The position numbers and the translations under genes were made by a program. From contig DAIDGW010000161.1 of NCBI GenBank assembly GCA_027452245.1, positions 32,235 through 96,234 on the forward strand: DNA of 64,000 nucleotides. The letters run 5' to 3'. This document shows positions 43,390-51,345 of the stretch, piece by piece. Under the pieces are notes generated by a model. The model was not told the origin of the DNA and made no database searches. It worked only from the letters and a program-made list of their open reading frames with translations. The first letter of the stretch is position 1; each line of letters opens with the position of its first letter. This DNA comes from Acidobacteriaceae bacterium (GTDB taxonomy: Bacteria; Acidobacteriota; Terriglobia; Terriglobales; Acidobacteriaceae).

Positions 43390-43847
43390 CGGATCCTCAC
43401 AGAAACTGATTTGTCGGGAGCTATGCTTGGATTGTAAACGATGCGGCAGGCGTTGCATGGCCGGAACCCAGCTCTGCACTCGGAGAAATCCAGTAGATGC
43501 CTCGAACAGATTTTGCTGATCGAATTCTGGGCAAAAAAATCGGGGCTGAAAGTAGTGACCCTAATCGCCACTCTCAACCCCGTCTCCCAGGTTCTGTGGT
43601 AGGTGAGGCGAGTATGCGTGGGTCCTGAAGATGCAGCAAGATTACCGAGGTAAGTGGCCAGAGGTAACCACGAGGCGGTTCTTCCCGTACGCCATTCGAG
43701 CCTGTCGAATTAATTAAGGAGCATGAGCTGGATTCGGCGTCGGACGCTGGATGCCGTAAGCAGATGTCCCGGATACGGGAAGCCATACGCGCGATGCCAA
43801 GTGCCGCGAAAATGAAACCGGGCACCGACGTCAGATATATTCGCGAG
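43390..43847. other. 458-bp gap between the SYLF and regulator genes
   Basis: No convincing gene is seen. A minus-strand frame of 95 codons (43861-43574) overlaps the end of the regulator gene and stops inside the terminator, but its codon use looks random and no family is recognised. AATTAATTAAGGAGC near 43710 resembles an AT-rich promoter or a ribosome-binding site. Confidence 0.4.
43533..43582 (-). terminator. Intrinsic terminator 266 nt downstream of the LuxR-type gene
   Basis: On the minus strand CGGGG-T-TGA (43582-43575) pairs with TCA-G-CCCCG, giving an imperfect stem-loop followed by GATTTTTTT (to 43533). The regulator transcript would carry a 3' region of about 270 nt, large enough to hold a small RNA or short gene. 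Confidence 0.65.
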
Positions 43848-44504
43848 CTACTTGGTGGCAACCAGAGAGTGTGTAATCGCGTGCACCGATAATGCGATGC
43901 GGTTCTGGACGCCGACTTTGCGCATCAGCTTGGCCACATGAGCCTTGACGGTGCGCTCCTCGATGCCGAGCTGCGAGCCGATTTCCTTGTTGGAGCGCCC
44001 GGCGACCAGCATTTCCAGAACTTCTTTTTCGCGATCGGTAAAGGTCACGCGGCCCGCAGGGAAGATGCGCCCCGGAGCGGACGAGACGCGCTCGATAAAC
44101 ATCGAGAGCACGCGCCGCGGCGCCCACACTGAGCCTTGATGCACAATGCGAATGGCTTGGGCGAATTCCGCCGGAGAAGCCGCTTCATCGACGTATCCCT
44201 TGGCTCCCGAAGCAATCGCCTTGAGAATGGTTTCTTCGTCGATGCCGGCGCCGGTGACGATGATTTTGAGGTCGGGACGCGTGGCCTTCAGGCTGGCCAT
44301 CACGTCAAAGAGGTTCTGCCCCGAACGGTTCCCGAGAAGAATGAGATCAACGTTTTGCAGCGTGCTGATCTCGGGAAGTGTCGCGGACACGAGTTCGAAC
44401 TCGGGCTCGGAGTCGAACAGAGCGCGAAATCCCACAAAGCGCAGTGGGTCGCTCTCGACCACGGCAATTCGGATGATCGGTTTTCTCGCTACGGCTGCTT
44501 TCAT
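43848..44504 (-). CDS. LuxR-type response regulator with atypical receiver domain
   Basis: A 218-residue protein with a receiver-like domain (about 11-125) and a NarL/LuxR-type HTH (about 150-205, TDREKEVLEMLVAGRSNKEIGSQLG). The receiver keeps the acidic Glu17/Asp19, Thr84 and Lys102 (AKGYV), but the phospho-acceptor position in VDLILLGNRSG is Gly58 instead of Asp. It therefore cannot be phosphorylated in the usual way and may respond to a ligand or act constitutively. The start is ATG 44504, with AGGGAC upstream. It is divergent from the next gene and no kinase lies beside it. Confidence 0.88.
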   Translation of the reverse strand: MKAAVARKPIIRIAVVESDPLRFVGFRALFDSEPEFELVSATLPEISTLQNVDLILLGNRSGQNLFDVMASLKATRPDLKIIVTGAGIDEETILKAIASGAKGYVDEAASPAEFAQAIRIVHQGSVWAPRRVLSMFIERVSSAPGRIFPAGRVTFTDREKEVLEMLVAGRSNKEIGSQLGIEERTVKAHVAKLMRKVGVQNRIALSVHAITHSLVATK

Positions 44505-44655
44505 AGTGGTCCCTGCGTACAGATTTCTGTTTCTCAGCATAGTTGTAATCGGTCTGCTTGCAAAGGAAAGGTGTCCTCAGGGAAATTACGGGAGTAACAT
44601 GGAATTTCGATGTGAAACGCTCTTTTGATCCTCGATTTCCGGGAGAATCTTTGGA

Positions 44656-45111
44656 ATGAGAAAGCAGATCGCAGCAGGGTTACTTCTGGCACTATTCCTT
44701 ACTACAACCAGCGCTTTGCTCATGGCGCAACAAAACTCGCCTGGAGCGGCGCCGTCCTACACCCCCAAATTCCCCGGCGATCCCGCGCATTCCGATTCCG
44801 AAGCGGTCGCGCTCGCCTACATGCGCGTGGTGATCCGCGCGCAAAAGCAATTCAACAAGCAATACGGCCACTATGCGACCAGCCTGGCCGAACTCGTGCA
44901 CACCGGGTCCTTCACCAAGCGTATGGTGAATCCTCAGCAGGGAGACTACACCGTCGGCTTCAAGGGCAAGAAAGACAGCTACTTCTTGACCATGACGCCA
45001 GACCACATGGATGACACGCACCGCTCCTTCTACGCCAATGATGACGGCAAGATTCACGCCGACGACAGCAAGGCGGCTGACGAGAACTCGCCCGTGATCA
45101 GCAAAATTTAG
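44656..45111 (+). CDS. Secreted protein with pilin-like C-terminal region
   Basis: A 151-residue protein with signal peptide (about 1-24, ending LLMAQQ), a Pro-rich spacer and a region ALAYMRVVIRAQKQFNKQYGHYATSLAELV followed by YTVGFKGKKDSYFLTMTPD. The layout resembles the soluble part of type IV pilin-like proteins and acidobacterial conserved proteins of unknown function, but the N-terminal pilin motif (F/Y-T-L-x-E) is absent. It starts at ATG 44656 with GGGAGAAT upstream. It is convergent with the UGA-containing gene. Confidence 0.6.
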   Translation: MRKQIAAGLLLALFLTTTSALLMAQQNSPGAAPSYTPKFPGDPAHSDSEAVALAYMRVVIRAQKQFNKQYGHYATSLAELVHTGSFTKRMVNPQQGDYTVGFKGKKDSYFLTMTPDHMDDTHRSFYANDDGKIHADDSKAADENSPVISKI

Positions 45112-45163
45112 GGATCGAGCTCGTCCGATTGACTGAACCCGCGGCTGAGCAGAGGCCTACTAT

Positions 45164-45721
45164 TCAGCGGGACTTGAACCGAAGTCCTTTGCGATAGAGG
45201 CCATCGCTACCCACATCAAAGACACGGTTGTAGCGGGCGCGATAGTTTTCCTGGGCGGCGCTGGCCGCCAGTTCAATCAATTGCTCTTCGGAAAAATGGC
45301 GGCGCAGTTCGGCATAAAGTTCATCGCTGACATTCGACGGCGTTTCCGCCATGGCATCCGCCATACGCAGCAGCGCCGCCTCCGCCGGGGAAAAACCTTC
45401 TATCGTCCCGTTGCGAATGACACCAACTTCCTCGTCGCTTAGCCCATTCATTCTGCCGCCGGCAGAATTGGCGTCGATTCAAAACGGGCATCCTACCCGC
45501 GCCGCGGTCCGCAGCAATACCAGTGAACGCAACCGCTGCGGCACCTTGGCCCTTTGACCCAGCAGAAGCTCCATCAGGACATTCACCCAGAACACCCGCG
45601 GCACCCGTGCCTGGATCTTCTGCGGAGTCAGATCGCGCCCCAACATCTTCCGCACCCGTCCGAAGACCTGCCGCATCAGAAACGGCGTTTGTTTGGGATC
45701 AACGCCTTCAACTCTGGCCAT
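45164..45721 (-). CDS. Carboxymuconolactone decarboxylase/AhpD-like protein, candidate selenoprotein (UGA at codon 81)
   Basis: One continuous 185-residue frame interrupted only by UGA at 45481-45479. ATG 45721 follows GGAGGAG with a 6-nt spacer. The N-terminal part ends LRTAARVGCPF, then comes UGA, then IDANSAGGRMNGLSDEEV, so the expected CPFC motif reads CPF-UGA. In AhpD the second Cys of CxxC is the reactive residue, and selenocysteine there is plausible. A perfect 8-bp hairpin with a GGC loop begins 10 nt downstream (45468-45450), placing the loop 18 nt after UGA, as bacterial SECIS elements require. A nonsense mutation is the alternative. The domain would act as a peroxidase or disulfide-type reductase. 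Confidence 0.8.
45450..45468 (-). promoter_or_regulatory. Candidate SECIS hairpin
   Basis: On the minus strand ATTCTGCC (45468-45461), loop GGC (45460-45458) and GGCAGAAT (45457-45450) form a perfect 8-bp stem. The apical loop lies 18 nt downstream of the UGA, and its first two bases are G. These values agree with the known bacterial SECIS pattern (stem next to the UGA, short loop with G at position 1 or 2). Confidence 0.7.
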
Positions 45722-45865
45722 CGGCTGCTCCTCCAAAGGGTCCAAGGTTGTCAGATTGCTTTCTATAACAGATGCAGGAAACCGTCAGCCGCTGCAAAAG
45801 GCTCCGGTGAATCATTTCCACCCGAACCACATCAAAAGAAAAGCATCCGTAACAAAGGAGGGACG

Positions 45866-46771
45866 ATGTCGCTTCGCCCCGTAAAGCAAATCATTCAACC
45901 GAAGCCCACCATCGAAGGGGCCGGAGTCAAGTTACAGCGCGCGTTCGGCTTCGGCAAAACCAGGGAATTCGACCCGTTCCTGCTGCTCGACGACTTCCGC
46001 AACGAGAACCCGTCTGACTATCTGGCTGGGTTCCCCTGGCATCCGCACCGTGGCATCGAGACCATCACCTACGTACTGGCCGGCTCAGTCGAGCACGGCG
46101 ATAGCCTCGGCAATCACGGCAAGATGAATCCCGGCGACGTGCAATGGATGACTGCCGGCAGCGGAATTCTCCACCAGGAAATGCCCAAAGGCGATCAGCG
46201 CGGACGCATGCACGGTTTTCAGCTCTGGGCCAACCTGCCTGCGCATTTGAAGATGACCGATCCGCGCTACCAGGACATTCCATCCAGCGCGATTCCGGAG
46301 ATCACCGACGACGACGGCACCAAGGCACGGGTCGTCTGTGGCGAATTCTGGGGCAAGCGGGGCCCGGTCGAAGGGGTCGCCGCTGATCCGAATTACGTCG
46401 ACATTTCGGTTCCACCCAACCAGAAAAAGCGGATCAAGGTCGAGACCACACGCAATGCCTTTGCCTATGTGTTTGCGGGATCAGGAACGTTTCGCGATGC
46501 TTCCGCCCCGCAGGCGGTTCTCACCGAACATGTCGCAAACCCGGAAGCAGCGCCGGTTTACGATGCCAGCAATCATTCTCTGGTTCTGTTCGACCGCGGC
46601 GATGAACTGACCGTGCAGGCCGGCCCGGAAGGCATCTGCTTCCTGCTGGTTTCCGGCAAGCCGATCGAGGAGCCGGTCGCGTGGTACGGACCCATCGTGA
46701 TGAATACGCAGGAAGAACTGCGGGAAGCGATGTCGGAGCTGCAGCGCGGAACATTCATCCATCACCGCTAA
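45866..46771 (+). CDS. Pirin-family protein
   Basis: A 301-residue bicupin. Iron-binding residues are visible: two His in FPWHPHRGIETITYVL and His/Glu in SGILHQEMP, corresponding to the four ligands of human pirin. Bacterial members act as quercetin dioxygenase-like enzymes or redox-dependent regulators. The start is ATG 45866, behind AAAGGAGGGACG; the frame extends further upstream but the family begins here. It is divergent from the candidate selenoprotein with a 144-bp shared upstream region. Confidence 0.9.
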   Translation: MSLRPVKQIIQPKPTIEGAGVKLQRAFGFGKTREFDPFLLLDDFRNENPSDYLAGFPWHPHRGIETITYVLAGSVEHGDSLGNHGKMNPGDVQWMTAGSGILHQEMPKGDQRGRMHGFQLWANLPAHLKMTDPRYQDIPSSAIPEITDDDGTKARVVCGEFWGKRGPVEGVAADPNYVDISVPPNQKKRIKVETTRNAFAYVFAGSGTFRDASAPQAVLTEHVANPEAAPVYDASNHSLVLFDRGDELTVQAGPEGICFLLVSGKPIEEPVAWYGPIVMNTQEELREAMSELQRGTFIHHR

Positions 46772-46792
46772 TCGCTGTCGATGAAAGTCATC

Positions 46793-46816
46793 CTCGCCGT
46801 CATTCGTGGCGGCGAG
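46793..46816 (+). terminator. Terminator-like hairpin after the pirin gene
   Basis: CTCGCCG (46793-46799) pairs with CGGCGAG (46810-46816), followed by ATTTCATTTT. It lies 22 bp after the pirin stop and just before the convergent propeller stop. Confidence 0.5.
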
Positions 46817-46819
46817 ATT

Positions 46820-48307
46820 TCATTTTGTGGGGAAATTCGAAATCAGCCACGCGTTCGAGTCATCGATCTGGGGACCCAGCGCAAGATAGCGGCCGTCGGG
46901 TGATGGGGTTATCTCGTAGATATCAAAAACGCTTTTCCAGAGTAGCTTGGGCTGTCGGTCCAACTCATAGCGAATAATCGAGCTTCCCCGAGAAGAAGCG
47001 CTCGATAGGAACAGGCCCTTTCCGTCCGGCGTCCACGCCACTGCGCTGAGCTCATTGAATGGCATCACGGAGTACTTCCGCGGCGCTCCGCCTTTCACCG
47101 GCAGAATCTCGATATCTCCTCCCTTGTAACTGAAGATACCCACCGCAATCTGGGAGCCATCGGGAGAGAGCGCCCAGGTTACGAATTGCGGGTTCCCGCT
47201 AAATTTCGTGATCTCAGACTTGCGTCCTTGCTGCGGATCGAATGCGGTAAAAACGATCTGATCGCGGTCCAATTGTTCGGCGAGCACGCAGTCCGCGCTG
47301 CCATGCACGGGACAGCGAAAGCTGGGAAACCCGCCTTCAGTCTGCCCGACAAATGTGTGCCCTTTGATGTCCGCAACAAATTCCGCCGGACCACCCGAGA
47401 GAGGCACGCGCATCAGTTTCCCAGCCGGCAGCTCTGACGGATTGGCCGGCTTGGGCCACGACGTGTACACGATCCACTTTCCATCCGCCGTAGGCTGCGG
47501 CGCCCATTTATCGTCGGGGCCCGAGGTGAGCGTATCGAAGTTCCGTTCTCCCACCGCCTGGCGATAGATGTCGAAATTGCCACCTACATCCGAATAAAAC
47601 AGCACGCTCTTGCCGTCCGCCGACCAGCTCGAAGGCCAGTCAAATTTCTCGTCCAGCGTGAGGCGTTGCGGCGGGTTCAGCGCATTTCCAGCATCCTTCA
47701 GTTCTCCCACATAAACATCGCTTTGAATGTGCAGGTTCTGGAAAAGAAAGCTTTTGCCGTCATTCGTAAAGGCGAGATCGGAAAAGCGGAAGCTCGCCCA
47801 ATCCGTCAAACGGCGCGGTTCACCCTTTCTGCGGCCGCTATCCGGGTCATAGAAGACCTCCCACAGATTTCGGTCTTTCGCACGCGGAGCCTCTTCGTTG
47901 GCGGCAATCACCAGGCGCCCGGGTCCAGCCCAGGACATCCCCCTTACATTTGGATTCGAGAGCAGCACCACGGGATCACTCCCATCCGGTTTGCGACTTT
48001 CCAGACTGAGATCAGCCTTGCCATCGTCTTGGCGGAATTTGAGGTACGAGATGCGTCGGCCGTCGGGAAACCAGGCTGTATACACAAGCTGATAGCCGTC
48101 TTCCGGCTTGTAAATGGATCTGGCCTGCGAACCGTCCGCATTCATGGCCCACAGGTCCTTCGTATTCGCGTCGACGTAGGCAATCTGCGAAGCGTCAGGG
48201 GAGATGGAAGCAAGGTGTGCGTCGTCCCGCAGCTTGTGCAGGCTGACGCCAATGATCGAGATCACCCAGATGCCCTGCTTTTCCTGAGGCCCCACCGGCC
48301 CGCTCAC
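46820..48307 (-). CDS. TolB/WD40-like beta-propeller, separated from its kinase by in-frame UGA
   Basis: A 495-codon frame from GTG 48307, with no break since 48346 in the same frame as the kinase gene. Repeated blocks such as ISPDASQIAYVD, WSADGKSVLFYSD and WALSPDGSQIAVGIF mark a six- to seven-blade beta-propeller, typically extracytoplasmic. In acidobacteria such propellers form the C-terminal half of transmembrane Ser/Thr kinases. Here UGA at 48349-48347 separates the two, and the intervening codons (ATFSWFQDGTKILVSG) are still propeller-like. The part may be untranslated, translated from GTG 48307, or joined by read-through. Confidence 0.75.
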   Translation of the reverse strand: MSGPVGPQEKQGIWVISIIGVSLHKLRDDAHLASISPDASQIAYVDANTKDLWAMNADGSQARSIYKPEDGYQLVYTAWFPDGRRISYLKFRQDDGKADLSLESRKPDGSDPVVLLSNPNVRGMSWAGPGRLVIAANEEAPRAKDRNLWEVFYDPDSGRRKGEPRRLTDWASFRFSDLAFTNDGKSFLFQNLHIQSDVYVGELKDAGNALNPPQRLTLDEKFDWPSSWSADGKSVLFYSDVGGNFDIYRQAVGERNFDTLTSGPDDKWAPQPTADGKWIVYTSWPKPANPSELPAGKLMRVPLSGGPAEFVADIKGHTFVGQTEGGFPSFRCPVHGSADCVLAEQLDRDQIVFTAFDPQQGRKSEITKFSGNPQFVTWALSPDGSQIAVGIFSYKGGDIEILPVKGGAPRKYSVMPFNELSAVAWTPDGKGLFLSSASSRGSSIIRYELDRQPKLLWKSVFDIYEITPSPDGRYLALGPQIDDSNAWLISNFPTK

Positions 48308-48315
48308 CAGAATTT

Positions 48316-48334
48316 TGGTTCCATCCTGGAACCA
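48316..48334 (-). promoter_or_regulatory. Hairpin downstream of the kinase UGA (SECIS-like geometry)
   Basis: On the minus strand TGGTTCC (48334-48328), loop AGGAT and GGAACCA (48322-48316) form a perfect 7-bp stem, its loop starting 20 nt after the UGA. It fits the loose bacterial SECIS geometry, but the sequence codes for the common propeller motif WFxDGT, so chance is plausible. Confidence 0.3.
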
Positions 48335-48346
48335 GGAGAAGGTCGC

Positions 48347-49552
48347 TCAACGGAAGCAGAATGCATCCGGTACAGGCAGCGACTGCACCTCACCCGTCGC
48401 CAGCACGCGCAAGTGCAGCCCTTCCAGATCGGAATACAAAAGATATTTGCCGTCAGGAGAAATCGACACCCGCGCCACTGGATCCTCAGGCGAATTGAAT
48501 GTCAGCTGTTTCGGCGCCAGCTCGGCCTGCGTGTAGATCCGATTGCTCGAGAACGCTCCAAAGAAGTAGGCCGCGCCCAGTCCGGCTAGCGCCACTACAA
48601 CCGCGGCGGCGGCTGCCATCGTCAGCCATTTGCCCTTCGGCTGCGGGGCAGCGACCGCTGGCGCAGACCCGGAAGCCGCCATGATCCTGGCCGACTGCGT
48701 ATTTCGCTTCACACGGCGCAGATCCACCAGGAGTTCGGCTGCGCTCTGATATCGGAGATTGCGATCTTTTTCCAGCGCCTTGTTGATGACACTTTCCAGT
48801 TCGGCCGGAAGATCAGGATTGAGCCGCACCGGCGACGCAGGGGCCTTGTTCAGGATGGCATCAAAAATGATGGCTGACGTATTTCCCGAAAAAGCCTGGA
48901 GACCGGTCGCCATCTCATACAAGACGGCACCGAAAGAAAAGATGTCAGTCCGGGCGTCCAGCTCTTTTCCCGCGGCCTGCTCAGGGGACATGTAAGCCAC
49001 CGTTCCCAACGCAACGCCGGGACTGGTCAGGTTGGGCTCCATGGTCGCGGCCGTGACATCTGTGCCGTTCTGCGGGGAATTCCCACTGCGCTTCGCCAGC
49101 CCGAAATCGAGCAGCTTGGCATGCCCTCGCTTGGTCAGGAAAACGTTGGCCGGCTTGATATCACGATGAACGATGCCTTCCGAATGGGCAGCATCGAGCG
49201 CGTCTCCAATCTCAATCGCGATTTCCAGCAACTCTTCCGTCGGGAACGGCTTGCCATTAATGCGATGGCGCAGGTTGACGCCTTCGAGCAACTCCATCGC
49301 GATGAAGCGTTGCCCATCGAATTCGTCGATCTCATAGACCGTGCAGATATTGGGATGATTCAGTGCTGACGCGGCGCGAGCCTCGCGCTCAAAGCGCTCC
49401 AGCGCCTGCTGGTCTTTGGAAAATTCTACAGACAGGAATTTCAGCGCGACCTTGCGGCCAAGCCGGATGTCCTCGGCGCGGTAGACCACTCCCATGCCGC
49501 CCGATCCAAGCTTCTCCAGAACCTTGTAGTGTGAAATGGTCTCGCCGATCAT
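48347..49552 (-). CDS. Transmembrane Ser/Thr protein kinase, ended by UGA inside its propeller
   Basis: A 401-residue kinase of the Hanks type. The glycine loop is [14 protein letters not shown], the ATP Lys is Lys38 in VALKFL, the catalytic loop is [10 protein letters not shown] and the metal motif DFGLAKR, followed by the activation segment with [11 protein letters not shown] membrane helix follows at about 307-330 ([24 protein letters not shown]). The first propeller blade then ends at CFR-UGA. It starts at ATG 49552 and is the downstream neighbour of tolC. As it stands, the kinase domain should be functional without the sensor half. Confidence 0.85.
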   Translation of the reverse strand: MIGETISHYKVLEKLGSGGMGVVYRAEDIRLGRKVALKFLSVEFSKDQQALERFEREARAASALNHPNICTVYEIDEFDGQRFIAMELLEGVNLRHRINGKPFPTEELLEIAIEIGDALDAAHSEGIVHRDIKPANVFLTKRGHAKLLDFGLAKRSGNSPQNGTDVTAATMEPNLTSPGVALGTVAYMSPEQAAGKELDARTDIFSFGAVLYEMATGLQAFSGNTSAIIFDAILNKAPASPVRLNPDLPAELESVINKALEKDRNLRYQSAAELLVDLRRVKRNTQSARIMAASGSAPAVAAPQPKGKWLTMAAAAAVVVALAGLGAAYFFGAFSSNRIYTQAELAPKQLTFNSPEDPVARVSISPDGKYLLYSDLEGLHLRVLATGEVQSLPVPDAFCFR

Positions 49553-49679
49553 CCCCGGAACCGTGCGGGAATCATACGTGGGGAACGGCGTATTTGCAAT
49601 GAATCCCCCAACTTGTTGCCAGTGATCCTCACCATCACCCGGGCTTATGTTGGGCACTTCCCACTCGCGCAGCCAGCTT

Positions 49680-51224
49680 TTACGGTTGCGTGCCGATTTC
49701 GAAGTTCAGGGTCGAAAGCGAAAGCTTGTACTGATACTTGGCATTCACATAGCTGATGGCGGCGTCGGCCTGATTCATCTGCGCCTGGCTCAGTTCCACG
49801 ATCGATCCCAGCCCAAGCTGATACCGGCTCTGCGACAGAGTCAAACTCAGGTCGGCTTCCTTCACCAGTTCTTCTGTAACTCCAACCCGCTGGAAAGCAG
49901 TCTGGGTATTGAGCCAGGCTGTGCGTACGTCGCGCACGACGTTATCCCGCAAGTTACGGGTATCCTCGGCGGCGGCTTGAGCCCGGAATTTCGCCTCCGA
50001 AGCTTGCGCGGTATACAGAAAACCGTCGAAGATGGGCACGGTCATGTTCACTCCCATCGCTCCATACCAGCTGGAATTGAAATAATTAGGAGAAGCAGCT
50101 CCGACGACACAGCCGCCGAAGCAGTCCGGCCGCACCGGAGTGCCGCCCATCAGCCCTTCGGCGCTAATGGTGGGAAATAGCTGGTCGCGCTGCGCTTTGC
50201 GGAACTTTTCCGCCGCCTGTTGATTGTAAGTGAGCGCCATCAGGTCGGGACGCTGCTTCAGAGCCAGATTGATGAGCACATCCGAGTCCGGCGGTGGAGC
50301 TGGCAATTGCTGATCCTCTTCCACCAACTCAAACTTGATGCGATGATCGTAGCCCAGAATGGCCGTCAGCGCCGCGGTCGTGGACTCGACATTATTCTCG
50401 GCGTCCAACTGCAGTAACTTGGCCTGCGCCAGATTGACATTCGCGAAGCTCAGGTCGAGGGTGGATTTCAACTTATTCTTCGTCAGTTCATTCACCTGGC
50501 TCTGTACGGTCTGGCGTTCTGCCACCGTTTGCTGGGCAACTTTCAGCAAGGCTTGTGCTTGCAGCATGTCGTAGAAGGCCTGGTCGGTGGCCAGGATGAT
50601 GTCTTCCACGGTGGCCAGCGCATTGGCGTTCTGGGCCTTCTCCGTCAGCTTCGACGACGAAACCAGGTTGAGGGTGCGCCCGAAGTCCGTCACTAACTGT
50701 GTTAGTGTGACGCCGGCGCCCGCATGTACTAGCAACCGGGGAGCGTTGATCGGCCCTGCCCCTATGCGCGAGCCCTCCCGGGCATCTACAGCGGTGGCGA
50801 CACCATTGAAATTCGGCAATTCGCCCGCGCGCGTTTCGCGATAGACCTGATGCTGCGCCAGCGCAATCAAATGCCCTACGCTGATGCGCGGGTTATTTTT
50901 GAGTGCAATCTGCTCAGCCTCCGCACGCGTCAGCTTCATCGTAGGATTCTGCGTCGACATCGGCGCCTGCGGATTCGCCATCTGCTTCTGTATGTTCGAA
51001 CTCGAGCCGGGATTTTGCGCCTGCTGTCGTGAGGGCAGCATGGCGTTCACCTGCGGCTTTCCATTCCCCCCAGGTAGAACCGCGGCGTTGACCACAGCCT
51101 GCGAATCCACGTTCGGAGTCGGCGCTTGCGGCAGGCCATCGTCGGGCGTCGCCTGGGTGTATCCCATCTGAGATACCAGGCCCGACAGTAACACCAACGT
51201 AAAGAGTCGGATCGTTCTATTCAT
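49680..51224 (-). CDS. TolC-family outer-membrane efflux protein
   Basis: A 514-residue exit duct of a tripartite pump. A signal peptide covers about 1-24. It is followed by a Pro/Gln/Asn-rich region to about residue 90, and the two OEP repeats with long helices ([25 protein letters not shown] and [30 protein letters not shown]). The second half is typical of TolC. ATG 51224 is chosen because the signal peptide begins there; AAAGG lies upstream. It is the third gene of an adaptor-pump-channel operon. Confidence 0.9.
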   Translation of the reverse strand: MNRTIRLFTLVLLSGLVSQMGYTQATPDDGLPQAPTPNVDSQAVVNAAVLPGGNGKPQVNAMLPSRQQAQNPGSSSNIQKQMANPQAPMSTQNPTMKLTRAEAEQIALKNNPRISVGHLIALAQHQVYRETRAGELPNFNGVATAVDAREGSRIGAGPINAPRLLVHAGAGVTLTQLVTDFGRTLNLVSSSKLTEKAQNANALATVEDIILATDQAFYDMLQAQALLKVAQQTVAERQTVQSQVNELTKNKLKSTLDLSFANVNLAQAKLLQLDAENNVESTTAALTAILGYDHRIKFELVEEDQQLPAPPPDSDVLINLALKQRPDLMALTYNQQAAEKFRKAQRDQLFPTISAEGLMGGTPVRPDCFGGCVVGAASPNYFNSSWYGAMGVNMTVPIFDGFLYTAQASEAKFRAQAAAEDTRNLRDNVVRDVRTAWLNTQTAFQRVGVTEELVKEADLSLTLSQSRYQLGLGSIVELSQAQMNQADAAISYVNAKYQYKLSLSTLNFEIGTQP

Positions 51225-51345
51225 CAAATTACCTTTCCGGAGAAACCTTTTTCCGGCTTGCACTTCACTCCACCCTCCCCGCCGGGGAAGCGGGCGGCAC
51301 AACACCGCCCTTTCTTCCCCCGCTCATTACGTCTGGGTTGAGGGT

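Noticed and set aside
43574..43861. 95-codon minus-strand frame after the LuxR-type gene
   Set aside because: It uses a TTG start without a ribosome-binding site, has random-looking codons and runs into the terminator stem.
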